Source of the DNA: Tetradesmus obliquus
Taxonomy: Eukaryota > Chlorophyta > Chlorophyceae > Sphaeropleales > Scenedesmaceae
Assembly (NCBI GenBank): GCA_030272155.1
Contig: CP126207.1
Coordinates: forward strand, 2,232,001-2,296,000
Direction of reading: 5' to 3'
DNA: 64,000 nucleotides
Shown here: piece by piece, positions 1 through 8,972 of the stretch
Layout: every line of letters starts with the position of its first letter
Numbering within the stretch: position 1 is the first letter of the stretch
Made by a program: the position numbers and the translations under genes
Notes under the pieces: model-generated
What the model was told of the DNA's origin: nothing
Databases searched by the model: none
The model's input: only the letters and a program-made list of their open reading frames with translations

Positions 1-2
1 AG

Positions 3-697
3 GTACCAGCAGCAGTGCAGGCAGCAGCACAGCAGCAGCGGCACGCGGCGGCAGGCCCAGGGGGAAGTTTAGCAAGGAGGCTGAACAGCTGTATAAGCCA
101 GAATTAAACTACATGCTGCTGAAGGACCAAGCAGCATACAGCACCCTCAAGCTTGTGTTCAAGTGCAAGTGCTGCAACAGGAAGCACACAAGGCTGCTGG
201 CACTGCAAACAGCATCCCGTGGCCAGCAGCCATTCGCATGCCACGTGTGCACGCGCAGGGGCAGCAAGCATGAGAGGTTGCTGTATCAATTGCTGGACCA
301 GTCTGCAGCTGTTGACTGCTATGCTGTTGAGGCAGTTGCTATTAGCAAGAAGATACAGCTGCAGGTAGCTGGCAGCAGCAAGGGGCTGTGGCTGAACCGG
401 CACAAGTGGGATGCCATGCTGCTGAAGCCACACAGCTTGCTGATTGAGGTTCAAGGGGAGCAACACATAGATACAGAGGATGGCAGGCGCAACAACCGGG
501 GTGACACGCTGGCAATCAGGCAAGCCAAGGATGAGGCACTGGCAACAGCAGCACTGGCCTTTGGGTTCAGTGTGCTGTGGCTTCACGCGGGTGCTGCTGA
601 TGACCCGTGCGGCCGCGCCGTGCGCTGGGCAGCAGCTCTGCAGCAGGCGGTGCAGCACGTTACTGCTGGCAGGCCCCCCAAGCTGTTCATGGCATGA
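3..697 (+). CDS. Nuclease, unit 1: main exon only
   Basis: The main exon of the zinc-ribbon nuclease starts right after the splice acceptor cut by the window edge (bases 1-2 are its AG). The 5' exon is outside the window. Confidence 0.6.
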   Translation, partial: TSSSAGSSTAAAARGGRPRGKFSKEAEQLYKPELNYMLLKDQAAYSTLKLVFKCKCCNRKHTRLLALQTASRGQQPFACHVCTRRGSKHERLLYQLLDQSAAVDCYAVEAVAISKKIQLQVAGSSKGLWLNRHKWDAMLLKPHSLLIEVQGEQHIDTEDGRRNNRGDTLAIRQAKDEALATAALAFGFSVLWLHAGAADDPCGRAVRWAAALQQAVQHVTAGRPPKLFMA

Positions 698-703
698 ACT
701 CAC

Positions 704-1450
704 CCGGTAAGCACAGCCCTCCCTGTCCCATGGCATGCCAGTTGTGCCTGTGAAGAACTTGATCCACACAGGCCCCAGCTGGTAGTTGACGCCAATGATG
801 TACTTCAGCTTGATCGTCTTGCGGTTGCGCGTGAGCCGTGGCATGCTCCAGGCAAAGTCCTCTGCATCGCTGCTATACCAGCCCCTGGTGCAGCATTGGC
901 TGAGGCACATCACCTTTTCATCCACATACACCACCCAAGGCTTCTGCTCCTCAAACACCTGCAGCTTCTCACCACACGATGTCACCCTGTCCCGCTTGTG
1001 CTGCGCGTCCAGGTAGGGCCGGTTGCGCACCTTGCCATACTGGAAGTGCGGGTCAATCTGCCTCATGTGCCTGGTCAGGGTCTCGCCGGAGACGCCAGCG
1101 GCTGTGATGATGTCACGCACCACGGGGTTGGTTGTCATGAGCGCGTGTACCGACTCGTACGGCCGCGGCCTGCCTGCTGCATACCAGTTGAGGCATTCAG
1201 CATAGCATGTGTGCGTCTGAGCATCAGTCAGTTTTGGCGGACGGCCGCTGCCTGACTCAGGGACGACAATGTTGCCGTCAACATCCATGCGCGGGCCCCA
1301 AATCCGCATGTATTGCAGTGGATTAGAGGGCACAGGCAGGCCTGCGTCCTCTAGCATGGTGCGCATGGCCGCTGTGGCTGCATTGACATTGCCCCTGTTG
1401 GCCCTGTATGCAAGGCCAGCGGCAGCCTCCAGGCCGACTGTCAAGGTCAT
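704..1450 (-). CDS. Transposase, unit 1: first coding exon only
   Basis: Encodes residues 1-249 including D177. The second exon lies left of the window, so completeness cannot be judged. Confidence 0.75.
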
Positions 1451-1453
1451 GTT

Positions 1454-2541
1454 CTGCAGTTACAGTACAAACCCTAGTCAGTGGTGAACCTTGGACATGA
1501 GCAGTAGTGACGCCGGCGGTGCTTGGTTGAGGGTGCGGCTTGGCTGTGCAGACGGCATTAGCATGCTATGTCATTGTGTAGCACTGTATTGTGAATGCAG
1601 TATTGTCTGTTGAGTAATCATGAATATTTAATTGAAGTCACTGGGTCTCATAAAGATTCTCGCCTCGTACATGCAGGTACATAGTCAAGATCCGTATGCA
1701 TCTATTGGTGTGCTCAGATTGTGCGCAGCCTGCGTGCATGTCCAGAAAACCGAGTTTACGTATGTCCCTGGGCGCCCTAAGAAACTGCGGGGATTTGCGT
1801 GTTTTGGCCCTGCTGTGCTGCTTCGAGTGAAACATAAAAAGTATGCTTGCATCTGACAGCAGCAGCAGGGCTGACCATGCACTGTGGGCTTGTGTGTGCT
1901 TCTGTGATGGCATTACATTGCTGGTGTGCACTCGTGATGTTCGCCCTGCCTGGCTTTGCTACTTGCAAATAACGCGTTTTGTGCATCTCGATAATTTGGG
2001 TGTGACACAGTGATGCAGCGCGCTGCAGCAGCAGCCCAGCTGGCCCACCTGCTGCCTGCAACCAGCTCCTGGCCCCTTGCTGTGCTGATGTGTGCTGTTG
2101 GCAGCCTTGCCCCAAGTACCGTTTTCGTTGCTGTTCTGTGCGGAAGTTACATGTGCTGAAAAGCAGTACTTCTGGGGGGTCGACAGCAGCAGCAGCACGC
2201 AGCACAGCAGGAGTGCATGCATTCAGCCTCTTCAGCCCTGCATTGTGTGCCTGTGGTAACCGTCCTTACACGTACGAGTTTGCGATTGATACTGTTGCAA
2301 CTCAGATACTTGGCAGGCAAAAGGCCCTGTGAGAATGAATATGAGACCCAGTGAGTATCGAGCCCCTGCATGGCATGGGTTTAGGGCTGTTGACGTGTGT
2401 TGCGAACCAGCAGCTCAGCCGCTGGTAATATTTGCAGTGATACAGCATCGAAGTTCGCAGTTTCTGACTACTATCACCGGATGTAAGCATCGCTGCACGC
2501 ATAGCTTTGCCGTTGCCAAGTTTGACTCGGCATGATCTTAC
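1454..2541 (-). other. Putative 5'UTR intron of the transposase, carrying the CACTA-like element
   Basis: On the minus strand, donor GTG|GTAAGA starts at 2541 and acceptor CTGCAG|AAC ends at 1454, three bases before the ATG codon at 1450. A branch-site-like CTGAC lies about 25 bases before the acceptor. The intron would be 1,088 bp, or 376 bp in units 14 and 15 where the element is gone (49127-49502 and 52082-52457). This would explain why the insertion is tolerated. Alternatively the element lies in the promoter region, next to an AT-rich TTAAATATTC stretch (about 1624-1633). Confidence 0.35.
1639..2353. mobile_element. Non-autonomous CACTA/EnSpm-like element, 715 bp (reference copy)
   Basis: The ends are CACTGGGTCTCATA and its exact complement TATGAGACCCAGTG. 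The inverted repeat extends imperfectly to about 25 bp (21 matches). AGT flanks both sides (1636-1638 and 2354-2356), the 3-bp target duplication expected of CACTA elements, which begin CACTA or CACTG. There is no transposase frame inside, so movement would need an enzyme encoded elsewhere; the Tc1/mariner-type enzyme of the array is of a different superfamily (TA target). The boundaries are independently confirmed by units 14 and 15, which lack this segment. Short CAG runs occur inside. Confidence 0.78.
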
Positions 2542-2949
2542 CACCTTGCTTGCTGTAGCGCGACAGGAATCCCTGATCACAACCGCGGAAATATACTATA
2601 TGGCTTCAAATGTCGGATAGGAGCACGGCAGGAGCAGGAGGTCGGGCGAGGACGAGCAGGCATCACGCAATCGTGCAGCAGGTGAGGAGCAACAACCTGG
2701 CCAGACATCGATGTATTGCAACACGCATCCGCAGTTCAGAAGTGATATTTCAGTAGAACACACAGCGTGCTACCTAGCATGAGCATTGCAGCTGTGCAGC
2801 ATGCTGGCCAGAGCAGCAGCTGCGCCCTCCTGGCAGAACTGGTCTGCTGCATTTCAGCAGCAGCCAGGCTCTACACGATTTACTTATCAGCACCAGAACC
2901 TCCGCCAGTAACATACCATCTCTACTGTGCCATTGCCTCCTGCAGGCAC
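2354..2949. other. Gene-poor 5' region between the CACTA-like element and the nuclease 5' exon
   Basis: No frame here resembles a protein. From left to right it holds the right AGT target duplication (2354-2356), an imperfect hairpin (2407-2425), a minus-strand donor (2541), the TATA-like core (2589-2603), a plus-strand donor (2682) and the intron leading to acceptor 2945. A 24-codon frame from ATG 2610 ends exactly at the 2682 donor in phase 0 but does not join the nuclease frame through the best acceptors, so I treat it as probably non-coding. The same stretch lies at corresponding positions in all units. Confidence 0.5.
2589..2603. promoter_or_regulatory. Putative bidirectional TATA-like promoter core
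   Basis: AAATATACTATATGG is nearly the same read on either strand (TATACTATA / TATAGTATA). About 80 bp to its right a good donor, CAG|GTGAGG, begins at 2682 on the plus strand. About 50 bp to its left a good minus-strand donor, GTG|GTAAGA, begins at 2541. Each could end a short non-coding first exon, the first leading to the nuclease and the second to the transposase of the same unit. Other copies begin at 6256, 9923, 13590, 17257, 20924, 24591, 28258, 31925, 35592, 39261, 42928, 46595, 49550, 52505, 56172, 59839 and 63506. No transcript data support it. Confidence 0.3.
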
Positions 2950-4364
2950 ATGTCAGGCATGGAGCATTGCTGCCAGGCACTCGGCAGCAGCAGCAGCGCG
3001 AGTGCCGCCAGCAGCTGTGGGTGCCAACACACCATGCCCATCAACAACCAAGACAATCACGTTGCAGCAGGTATGAAATGCATCCAGCATATGCAGTGCT
3101 GTCACTACACCACATCAGCTGTTGCAACAGCTTGCAGCAACCAAGTTGAACAGCAGCAGGCAACCCATCTGCATGAGTTGCGCAAGCAGTGCATGCACCA
3201 ACCTCTACCTCAGGCCTGGTGGGGCATACAGCCCACCACTGTTAATGATTGCCTGGTAGGTTGCTGGGAGGCTATCAATATCAGCCTGGACAGAAGCAGC
3301 TGGGTAGGCAAAGAACAATTCCACCAACTTGGCTATGCACTCCTTGTCATTGGGCTTGTTGTTCCAGCGCGCATAACGCCAGGCTGTCATTGCCTGGGTC
3401 AGGTATGCATGCACATGCTCCACTACCTTGTGCATGTCAGGACTCAGGGCTGGCAAACTCAAAAGCCTGCCTGCAGGCCAGATGCCTAGCGACGCAAGCT
3501 CAGCCTTGGTGTGGGCTGTGCTGTTGTCCTGTGACAGCAGCCAGGGCGCGTGGCGCTGCAAACCCAGGCGTTCTGAGATGGTGTCCAGGTTGAGGTTGAG
3601 GTCCCAGATGCAATCCTCATACTCATCAGCTGTCATGCCTGTTGCCTCCTCATTTGTGGTGGTCTGCAGGTACCAGCAGCAGTGCAGGCAGCAGCACAGC
3701 AGCAGCGGCACGCGGCGGCAGGCCCAGGGGGAAGTTTAGCAAGGAGGCTGAACAGCTGTATAAGCCAGAATTAAACTACATGCTGCTGAAGGACCAAGCA
3801 GCATACAGCACCCTCAAGCTTGTGTTCAAGTGCAAGTGCTGCAACAGGAAGCACACAAGGCTGCTGGCACTGCAAACAGCATCCCGTGGCCAGCAGCCAT
3901 TCGCATGCCACGTGTGCACGCGCAGGGGCAGCAAGCATGAGAGGTTGCTGTATCAATTGCTGGACCAGTCTGCAGCTGTTGACTGCTATGCTGTTGAGGC
4001 AGTTGCTATTAGCAAGAAGATACAGCTGCAGGTAGCTGGCAGCAGCAAGGGGCTGTGGCTGAACCGGCACAAGTGGGATGCCATGCTGCTGAAGCCACAC
4101 AGCTTGCTGATTGAGGTTCAAGGGGAGCAACACATAGATACAGAGGATGGCAGGCGCAACAACCGGGGTGACACGCTGGCAATCAGGCAAGCCAAGGATG
4201 AGGCACTGGCAACAGCAGCACTGGCCTTTGGGTTCAGTGTGCTGTGGCTTCACGCGGGTGCTGCTGATGACCCGTGCGGCCGCGCCGTGCGCTGGGCAGC
4301 AGCTCTGCAGCAGGCGGTGCAGCACGTTACTGCTGGCAGGCCCCCCAAGCTGTTCATGGCATGA
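2950..4364 (+). CDS. Zinc-ribbon Vsr/EDxHD-like nuclease, spliced (reference copy)
   Basis: Probable DNA endonuclease of the Vsr/homing-endonuclease-like fold. The main exon, 3670-4364, is well supported. A 5' coding exon, 2950-3070, is inferred from acceptor CTCCTGCAG|GCAC, donor CAG|GTATGA and matching phase 1, giving 271 aa. In that numbering there is an AT-hook-like RGGRPRGK at 55-62, a zinc ribbon (C95, C97/C98, C120, C123), helix SKHE with E131, then KWD (D177), IEVQGEQH (E189, H195) and RQAKDEA (K216). This order of zinc ribbon, SKxE helix, D, and IExxGxQH is that of Vsr-like phage and homing nucleases. An unspliced start at ATG 3642 (240 aa) is possible. The intron 3071-3669 contains the whole last transposase exon on the other strand. 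The stop is 6 bp from the transposase donor. The role could be an accessory of the transposon or a homing nuclease lodged in its intron; I cannot tell which. Confidence 0.62.
3117..3132. repeat. 16-bp perfect palindrome
   Basis: AGCTGTTGCAACAGCT is its own reverse complement. It lies 73 bp past the transposase stop and inside the nuclease intron. It recurs in each unit. It could be a protein-binding site or an RNA hairpin near the transposase 3' end; function unknown. Confidence 0.5.
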
Positions 4365-5117
4365 ACTCACCCGGTAAGCACAGCCCTCCCTGTCCCATGG
4401 CATGCCAGTTGTGCCTGTGAAGAACTTGATCCACACAGGCCCCAGCTGGTAGTTGACGCCAATGATGTACTTCAGCTTGATCGTCTTGCGGTTGCGCGTG
4501 AGCCGTGGCATGCTCCAGGCAAAGTCCTCTGCATCGCTGCTATACCAGCCCCTGGTGCAGCATTGGCTGAGGCACATCACCTTTTCATCCACATACACCA
4601 CCCAAGGCTTCTGCTCCTCAAACACCTGCAGCTTCTCACCACACGATGTCACCCTGTCCCGCTTGTGCTGCGCGTCCAGGTAGGGCCGGTTGCGCACCTT
4701 GCCATACTGGAAGTGCGGGTCAATCTGCCTCATGTGCCTGGTCAGGGTCTCGCCGGAGACGCCAGCGGCTGTGATGATGTCACGCACCACGGGGTTGGTT
4801 GTCATGAGCGCGTGTACCGACTCGTACGGCCGCGGCCTGCCTGCTGCATACCAGTTGAGGCATTCAGCATAGCATGTGTGCGTCTGAGCATCAGTCAGTT
4901 TTGGCGGACGGCCGCTGCCTGACTCAGGGACGACAATGTTGCCGTCAACATCCATGCGCGGGCCCCAAATCCGCATGTATTGCAGTGGATTAGAGGGCAC
5001 AGGCAGGCCTGCGTCCTCTAGCATGGTGCGCATGGCCGCTGTGGCTGCATTGACATTGCCCCTGTTGGCCCTGTATGCAAGGCCAGCGGCAGCCTCCAGG
5101 CCGACTGTCAAGGTCAT
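3205..5117 (-). CDS. Tc1/mariner-like DD35E transposase, two coding exons (reference copy)
   Basis: Transposases of this class cut and rejoin transposon DNA with a DDE catalytic triad. Coding exons are 5117-4371 (249 codons) and 3663-3205 (152 codons plus TAG), giving 401 aa. The 707-bp phase-0 intron has donor CGG|GTGAGT and acceptor CTGCAG|ACC. Residues about 70-130 look helix-turn-helix-like, with GRPPKL before them and GRPRP within. The catalytic core is D177 (VVYVDEK), D295 (SQDNSTAH) and E331 (SPDMHKVVEH), with 35 residues between the last two; the second and third motifs match the DNxxxH and SPDxxxxxE patterns of Tc1/mariner enzymes. The C-terminus (INSGGLY) also fits the family. ATG 5117 is chosen because TAA lies in frame four codons upstream. 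Without splicing, exon 1 would run on to 448 aa and lack D295 and E331. The intron is nearly filled by the nuclease exon on the other strand. Exons and catalytic residues are inferred from sequence; activity is unknown. Confidence 0.82.
3664..3669. promoter_or_regulatory. Shared palindromic 3' splice site (CTGCAG)
   Basis: This six-base palindrome ends an intron on both strands. On the minus strand it gives CTGCAG|ACCACC, opening transposase exon 2 at 3663. On the plus strand a pyrimidine-rich run (about 3631-3666) leads into CTGCAG|GTACC, opening the main nuclease exon at 3670. Both junctions keep the expected reading frame. The site recurs in every unit; the window begins inside one copy. 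Splicing is inferred from sequence. Confidence 0.5.
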
Positions 5118-5305
5118 GTTCTGCAGTTACAGTACAAACCCTAGTCAGTGGTGAACCTTGGACATGAGCAGTAGTGACGCCGGCGGTGCTTGGTTGAGGG
5201 TGCGGCTTGGCTGTGCAGACGGCATTAGCATGCTATGTCATTGTGTAGCACTGTATTGTGAATGCAGTATTGTCTGTTGAGTAATCATGAATATTTAATT
5301 GAAGT

Positions 5306-6020
5306 CACTGGGTCTCATAAAGATTCTCGCCTCGTACATGCAGGTACATAGTCAAGATCCGTATGCATCTATTGGTGTGCTCAGATTGTGCGCAGCCTGC
5401 GTGCATGTCCAGAAAACCGAGTTTACGTATGTCCCTGGGCGCCCTAAGAAACTGCGGGGATTTGCGTGTTTTGGCCCTGCTGTGCTGCTTCGAGTGAAAC
5501 ATAAAAAGTATGCTTGCATCTGACAGCAGCAGCAGGGCTGACCATGCACTGTGGGCTTGTGTGTGCTTCTGTGATGGCATTACATTGCTGGTGTGCACTC
5601 GTGATGTTCGCCCTGCCTGGCTTTGCTACTTGCAAATAACGCGTTTTGTGCATCTCGATAATTTGGGTGTGACACAGTGATGCAGCGCGCTGCAGCAGCA
5701 GCCCAGCTGGCCCACCTGCTGCCTGCAACCAGCTCCTGGCCCCTTGCTGTGCTGATGTGTGCTGTTGGCAGCCTTGCCCCAAGTACCGTTTTCGTTGCTG
5801 TTCTGTGCGGAAGTTACATGTGCTGAAAAGCAGTACTTCTGGGGGGTCGACAGCAGCAGCAGCACGCAGCACAGCAGGAGTGCATGCATTCAGCCTCTTC
5901 AGCCCTGCATTGTGTGCCTGTGGTAACCGTCCTTACACGTACGAGTTTGCGATTGATACTGTTGCAACTCAGATACTTGGCAGGCAAAAGGCCCTGTGAG
6001 AATGAATATGAGACCCAGTG
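5306..6020. mobile_element. CACTA-like element, unit 2
   Basis: Intact copy flanked by AGT at 5303-5305 and 6021-6023, upstream of the transposase that starts at 5117. Confidence 0.78.
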
Positions 6021-6616
6021 AGTATCGAGCCCCTGCATGGCATGGGTTTAGGGCTGTTGACGTGTGTTGCGAACCAGCAGCTCAGCCGCTGGTAATATTT
6101 GCAGTGATACAGCATCGAAGTTCGCAGTTTCTGACTACTATCACCGGATGTAAGCATCGCTGCACGCATAGCTTTGCCGTTGCCAAGTTTGACTCGGCAT
6201 GATCTTACCACCTTGCTTGCTGTAGCGCGACAGGAATCCCTGATCACAACCGCGGAAATATACTATATGGCTTCAAATGTCGGATAGGAGCACGGCAGGA
6301 GCAGGAGGTCGGGCGAGGACGAGCAGGCATCACGCAATCGTGCAGCAGGTGAGGAGCAACAACCTGGCCAGACATCGATGTATTGCAACACGCATCCGCA
6401 GTTCAGAAGTGATATTTCAGTAGAACACACAGCGTGCTACCTAGCATGAGCATTGCAGCTGTGCAGCATGCTGGCCAGAGCAGCAGCTGCGCCCTCCTGG
6501 CAGAACTGGTCTGCTGCATTTCAGCAGCAGCCAGGCTCTACACGATTTACTTATCAGCACCAGAACCTCCGCCAGTAACATACCATCTCTACTGTGCCAT
6601 TGCCTCCTGCAGGCAC

Positions 6617-8031
6617 ATGTCAGGCATGGAGCATTGCTGCCAGGCACTCGGCAGCAGCAGCAGCGCGAGTGCCGCCAGCAGCTGTGGGTGCCAACACACC
6701 ATGCCCATCAACAACCAAGACAATCACGTTGCAGCAGGTATGAAATGCATCCAGCATATGCAGTGCTGTCACTACACCACATCAGCTGTTGCAACAGCTT
6801 GCAGCAACCAAGTTGAACAGCAGCAGGCAACCCATCTGCATGAGTTGCGCAAGCAGTGCATGCACCAACCTCTACCTCAGGCCTGGTGGGGCATACAGCC
6901 CACCACTGTTAATGATTGCCTGGTAGGTTGCTGGGAGGCTATCAATATCAGCCTGGACAGAAGCAGCTGGGTAGGCAAAGAACAATTCCACCAACTTGGC
7001 TATGCACTCCTTGTCATTGGGCTTGTTGTTCCAGCGCGCATAACGCCAGGCTGTCATTGCCTGGGTCAGGTATGCATGCACATGCTCCACTACCTTGTGC
7101 ATGTCAGGACTCAGGGCTGGCAAACTCAAAAGCCTGCCTGCAGGCCAGATGCCTAGCGACGCAAGCTCAGCCTTGGTGTGGGCTGTGCTGTTGTCCTGTG
7201 ACAGCAGCCAGGGCGCGTGGCGCTGCAAACCCAGGCGTTCTGAGATGGTGTCCAGGTTGAGGTTGAGGTCCCAGATGCAATCCTCATACTCATCAGCTGT
7301 CATGCCTGTTGCCTCCTCATTTGTGGTGGTCTGCAGGTACCAGCAGCAGTGCAGGCAGCAGCACAGCAGCAGCGGCACGCGGCGGCAGGCCCAGGGGGAA
7401 GTTTAGCAAGGAGGCTGAACAGCTGTATAAGCCAGAATTAAACTACATGCTGCTGAAGGACCAAGCAGCATACAGCACCCTCAAGCTTGTGTTCAAGTGC
7501 AAGTGCTGCAACAGGAAGCACACAAGGCTGCTGGCACTGCAAACAGCATCCCGTGGCCAGCAGCCATTCGCATGCCACGTGTGCACGCGCAGGGGCAGCA
7601 AGCATGAGAGGTTGCTGTATCAATTGCTGGACCAGTCTGCAGCTGTTGACTGCTATGCTGTTGAGGCAGTTGCTATTAGCAAGAAGATACAGCTGCAGGT
7701 AGCTGGCAGCAGCAAGGGGCTGTGGCTGAACCGGCACAAGTGGGATGCCATGCTGCTGAAGCCACACAGCTTGCTGATTGAGGTTCAAGGGGAGCAACAC
7801 ATAGATACAGAGGATGGCAGGCGCAACAACCGGGGTGACACGCTGGCAATCAGGCAAGCCAAGGATGAGGCACTGGCAACAGCAGCACTGGCCTTTGGGT
7901 TCAGTGTGCTGTGGCTTCACGCGGGTGCTGCTGATGACCCGTGCGGCCGCGCCGTGCGCTGGGCAGCAGCTCTGCAGCAGGCGGTGCAGCACGTTACTGC
8001 TGGCAGGCCCCCCAAGCTGTTCATGGCATGA
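6617..8031 (+). CDS. Nuclease, unit 3
   Basis: Exons 6617-6737 (inferred) and 7337-8031; intact. Confidence 0.6.
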
Positions 8032-8784
8032 ACTCACCCGGTAAGCACAGCCCTCCCTGTCCCATGGCATGCCAGTTGTGCCTGTGAAGAACTTGATCCA
8101 CACAGGCCCCAGCTGGTAGTTGACGCCAATGATGTACTTCAGCTTGATCGTCTTGCGGTTGCGCGTGAGCCGTGGCATGCTCCAGGCAAAGTCCTCTGCA
8201 TCGCTGCTATACCAGCCCCTGGTGCAGCATTGGCTGAGGCACATCACCTTTTCATCCACATACACCACCCAAGGCTTCTGCTCCTCAAACACCTGCAGCT
8301 TCTCACCACACGATGTCACCCTGTCCCGCTTGTGCTGCGCGTCCAGGTAGGGCCGGTTGCGCACCTTGCCATACTGGAAGTGCGGGTCAATCTGCCTCAT
8401 GTGCCTGGTCAGGGTCTCGCCGGAGACGCCAGCGGCTGTGATGATGTCACGCACCACGGGGTTGGTTGTCATGAGCGCGTGTACCGACTCGTACGGCCGC
8501 GGCCTGCCTGCTGCATACCAGTTGAGGCATTCAGCATAGCATGTGTGCGTCTGAGCATCAGTCAGTTTTGGCGGACGGCCGCTGCCTGACTCAGGGACGA
8601 CAATGTTGCCGTCAACATCCATGCGCGGGCCCCAAATCCGCATGTATTGCAGTGGATTAGAGGGCACAGGCAGGCCTGCGTCCTCTAGCATGGTGCGCAT
8701 GGCCGCTGTGGCTGCATTGACATTGCCCCTGTTGGCCCTGTATGCAAGGCCAGCGGCAGCCTCCAGGCCGACTGTCAAGGTCAT
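6872..8784 (-). CDS. Transposase, unit 3
   Basis: Exons 8784-8038 and 7330-6872; intact, same 401-aa product as the 3205-5117 copy. Confidence 0.8.
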
Positions 8785-8972
8785 GTTCTGCAGTTACAGT
8801 ACAAACCCTAGTCAGTGGTGAACCTTGGACATGAGCAGTAGTGACGCCGGCGGTGCTTGGTTGAGGGTGCGGCTTGGCTGTGCAGACGGCATTAGCATGC
8901 TATGTCATTGTGTAGCACTGTATTGTGAATGCAGTATTGTCTGTTGAGTAATCATGAATATTTAATTGAAGT

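Noticed and set aside
896..1255. 119-codon plus-strand frame, with other small plus-strand frames between 786 and 1487
   Set aside because: Complementary to transposase exon 1; composition and lack of motifs mark them as shadows.
1632..2371. Several short frames on both strands inside the CACTA-like element
   Set aside because: They overlap each other, have no motifs, and disappear with the element in units 14 and 15.
2380..2392. GGGTTTAGGG, resembling a plant-type telomere repeat
   Set aside because: Only about one and a half repeats; far too short to indicate a telomere.
2407..2432. Imperfect hairpin followed by TAATATT, resembling a rolling-circle (CRESS-type) origin
   Set aside because: The TAATATT lies beside the stem, not in the loop, the nonanucleotide is incomplete, and no Rep protein is encoded.
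2302..2580. 92-codon minus-strand frame (100 codons in units 14 and 15) as a gene
   Set aside because: It begins at GTG, not ATG, runs into the CACTA-like element and changes its end when the element is absent. Only the donor at 2541 within it looks meaningful.
2610..2681. 24-codon frame ending at donor CAG|GTGAGG as a coding first exon of the nuclease
   Set aside because: The ATG lies only about 10 bp after the TATA-like core, and its phase does not lead into the nuclease frame through the best acceptors; a match needs an alternative acceptor in the CAG run.
2767..3489. 240-codon plus-strand open frame
   Set aside because: Most of it is the complement of the transposase exon 3205-3663. It has no recognisable domain; only the part 2950-3070, in the same frame, is kept as the inferred nuclease 5' exon.
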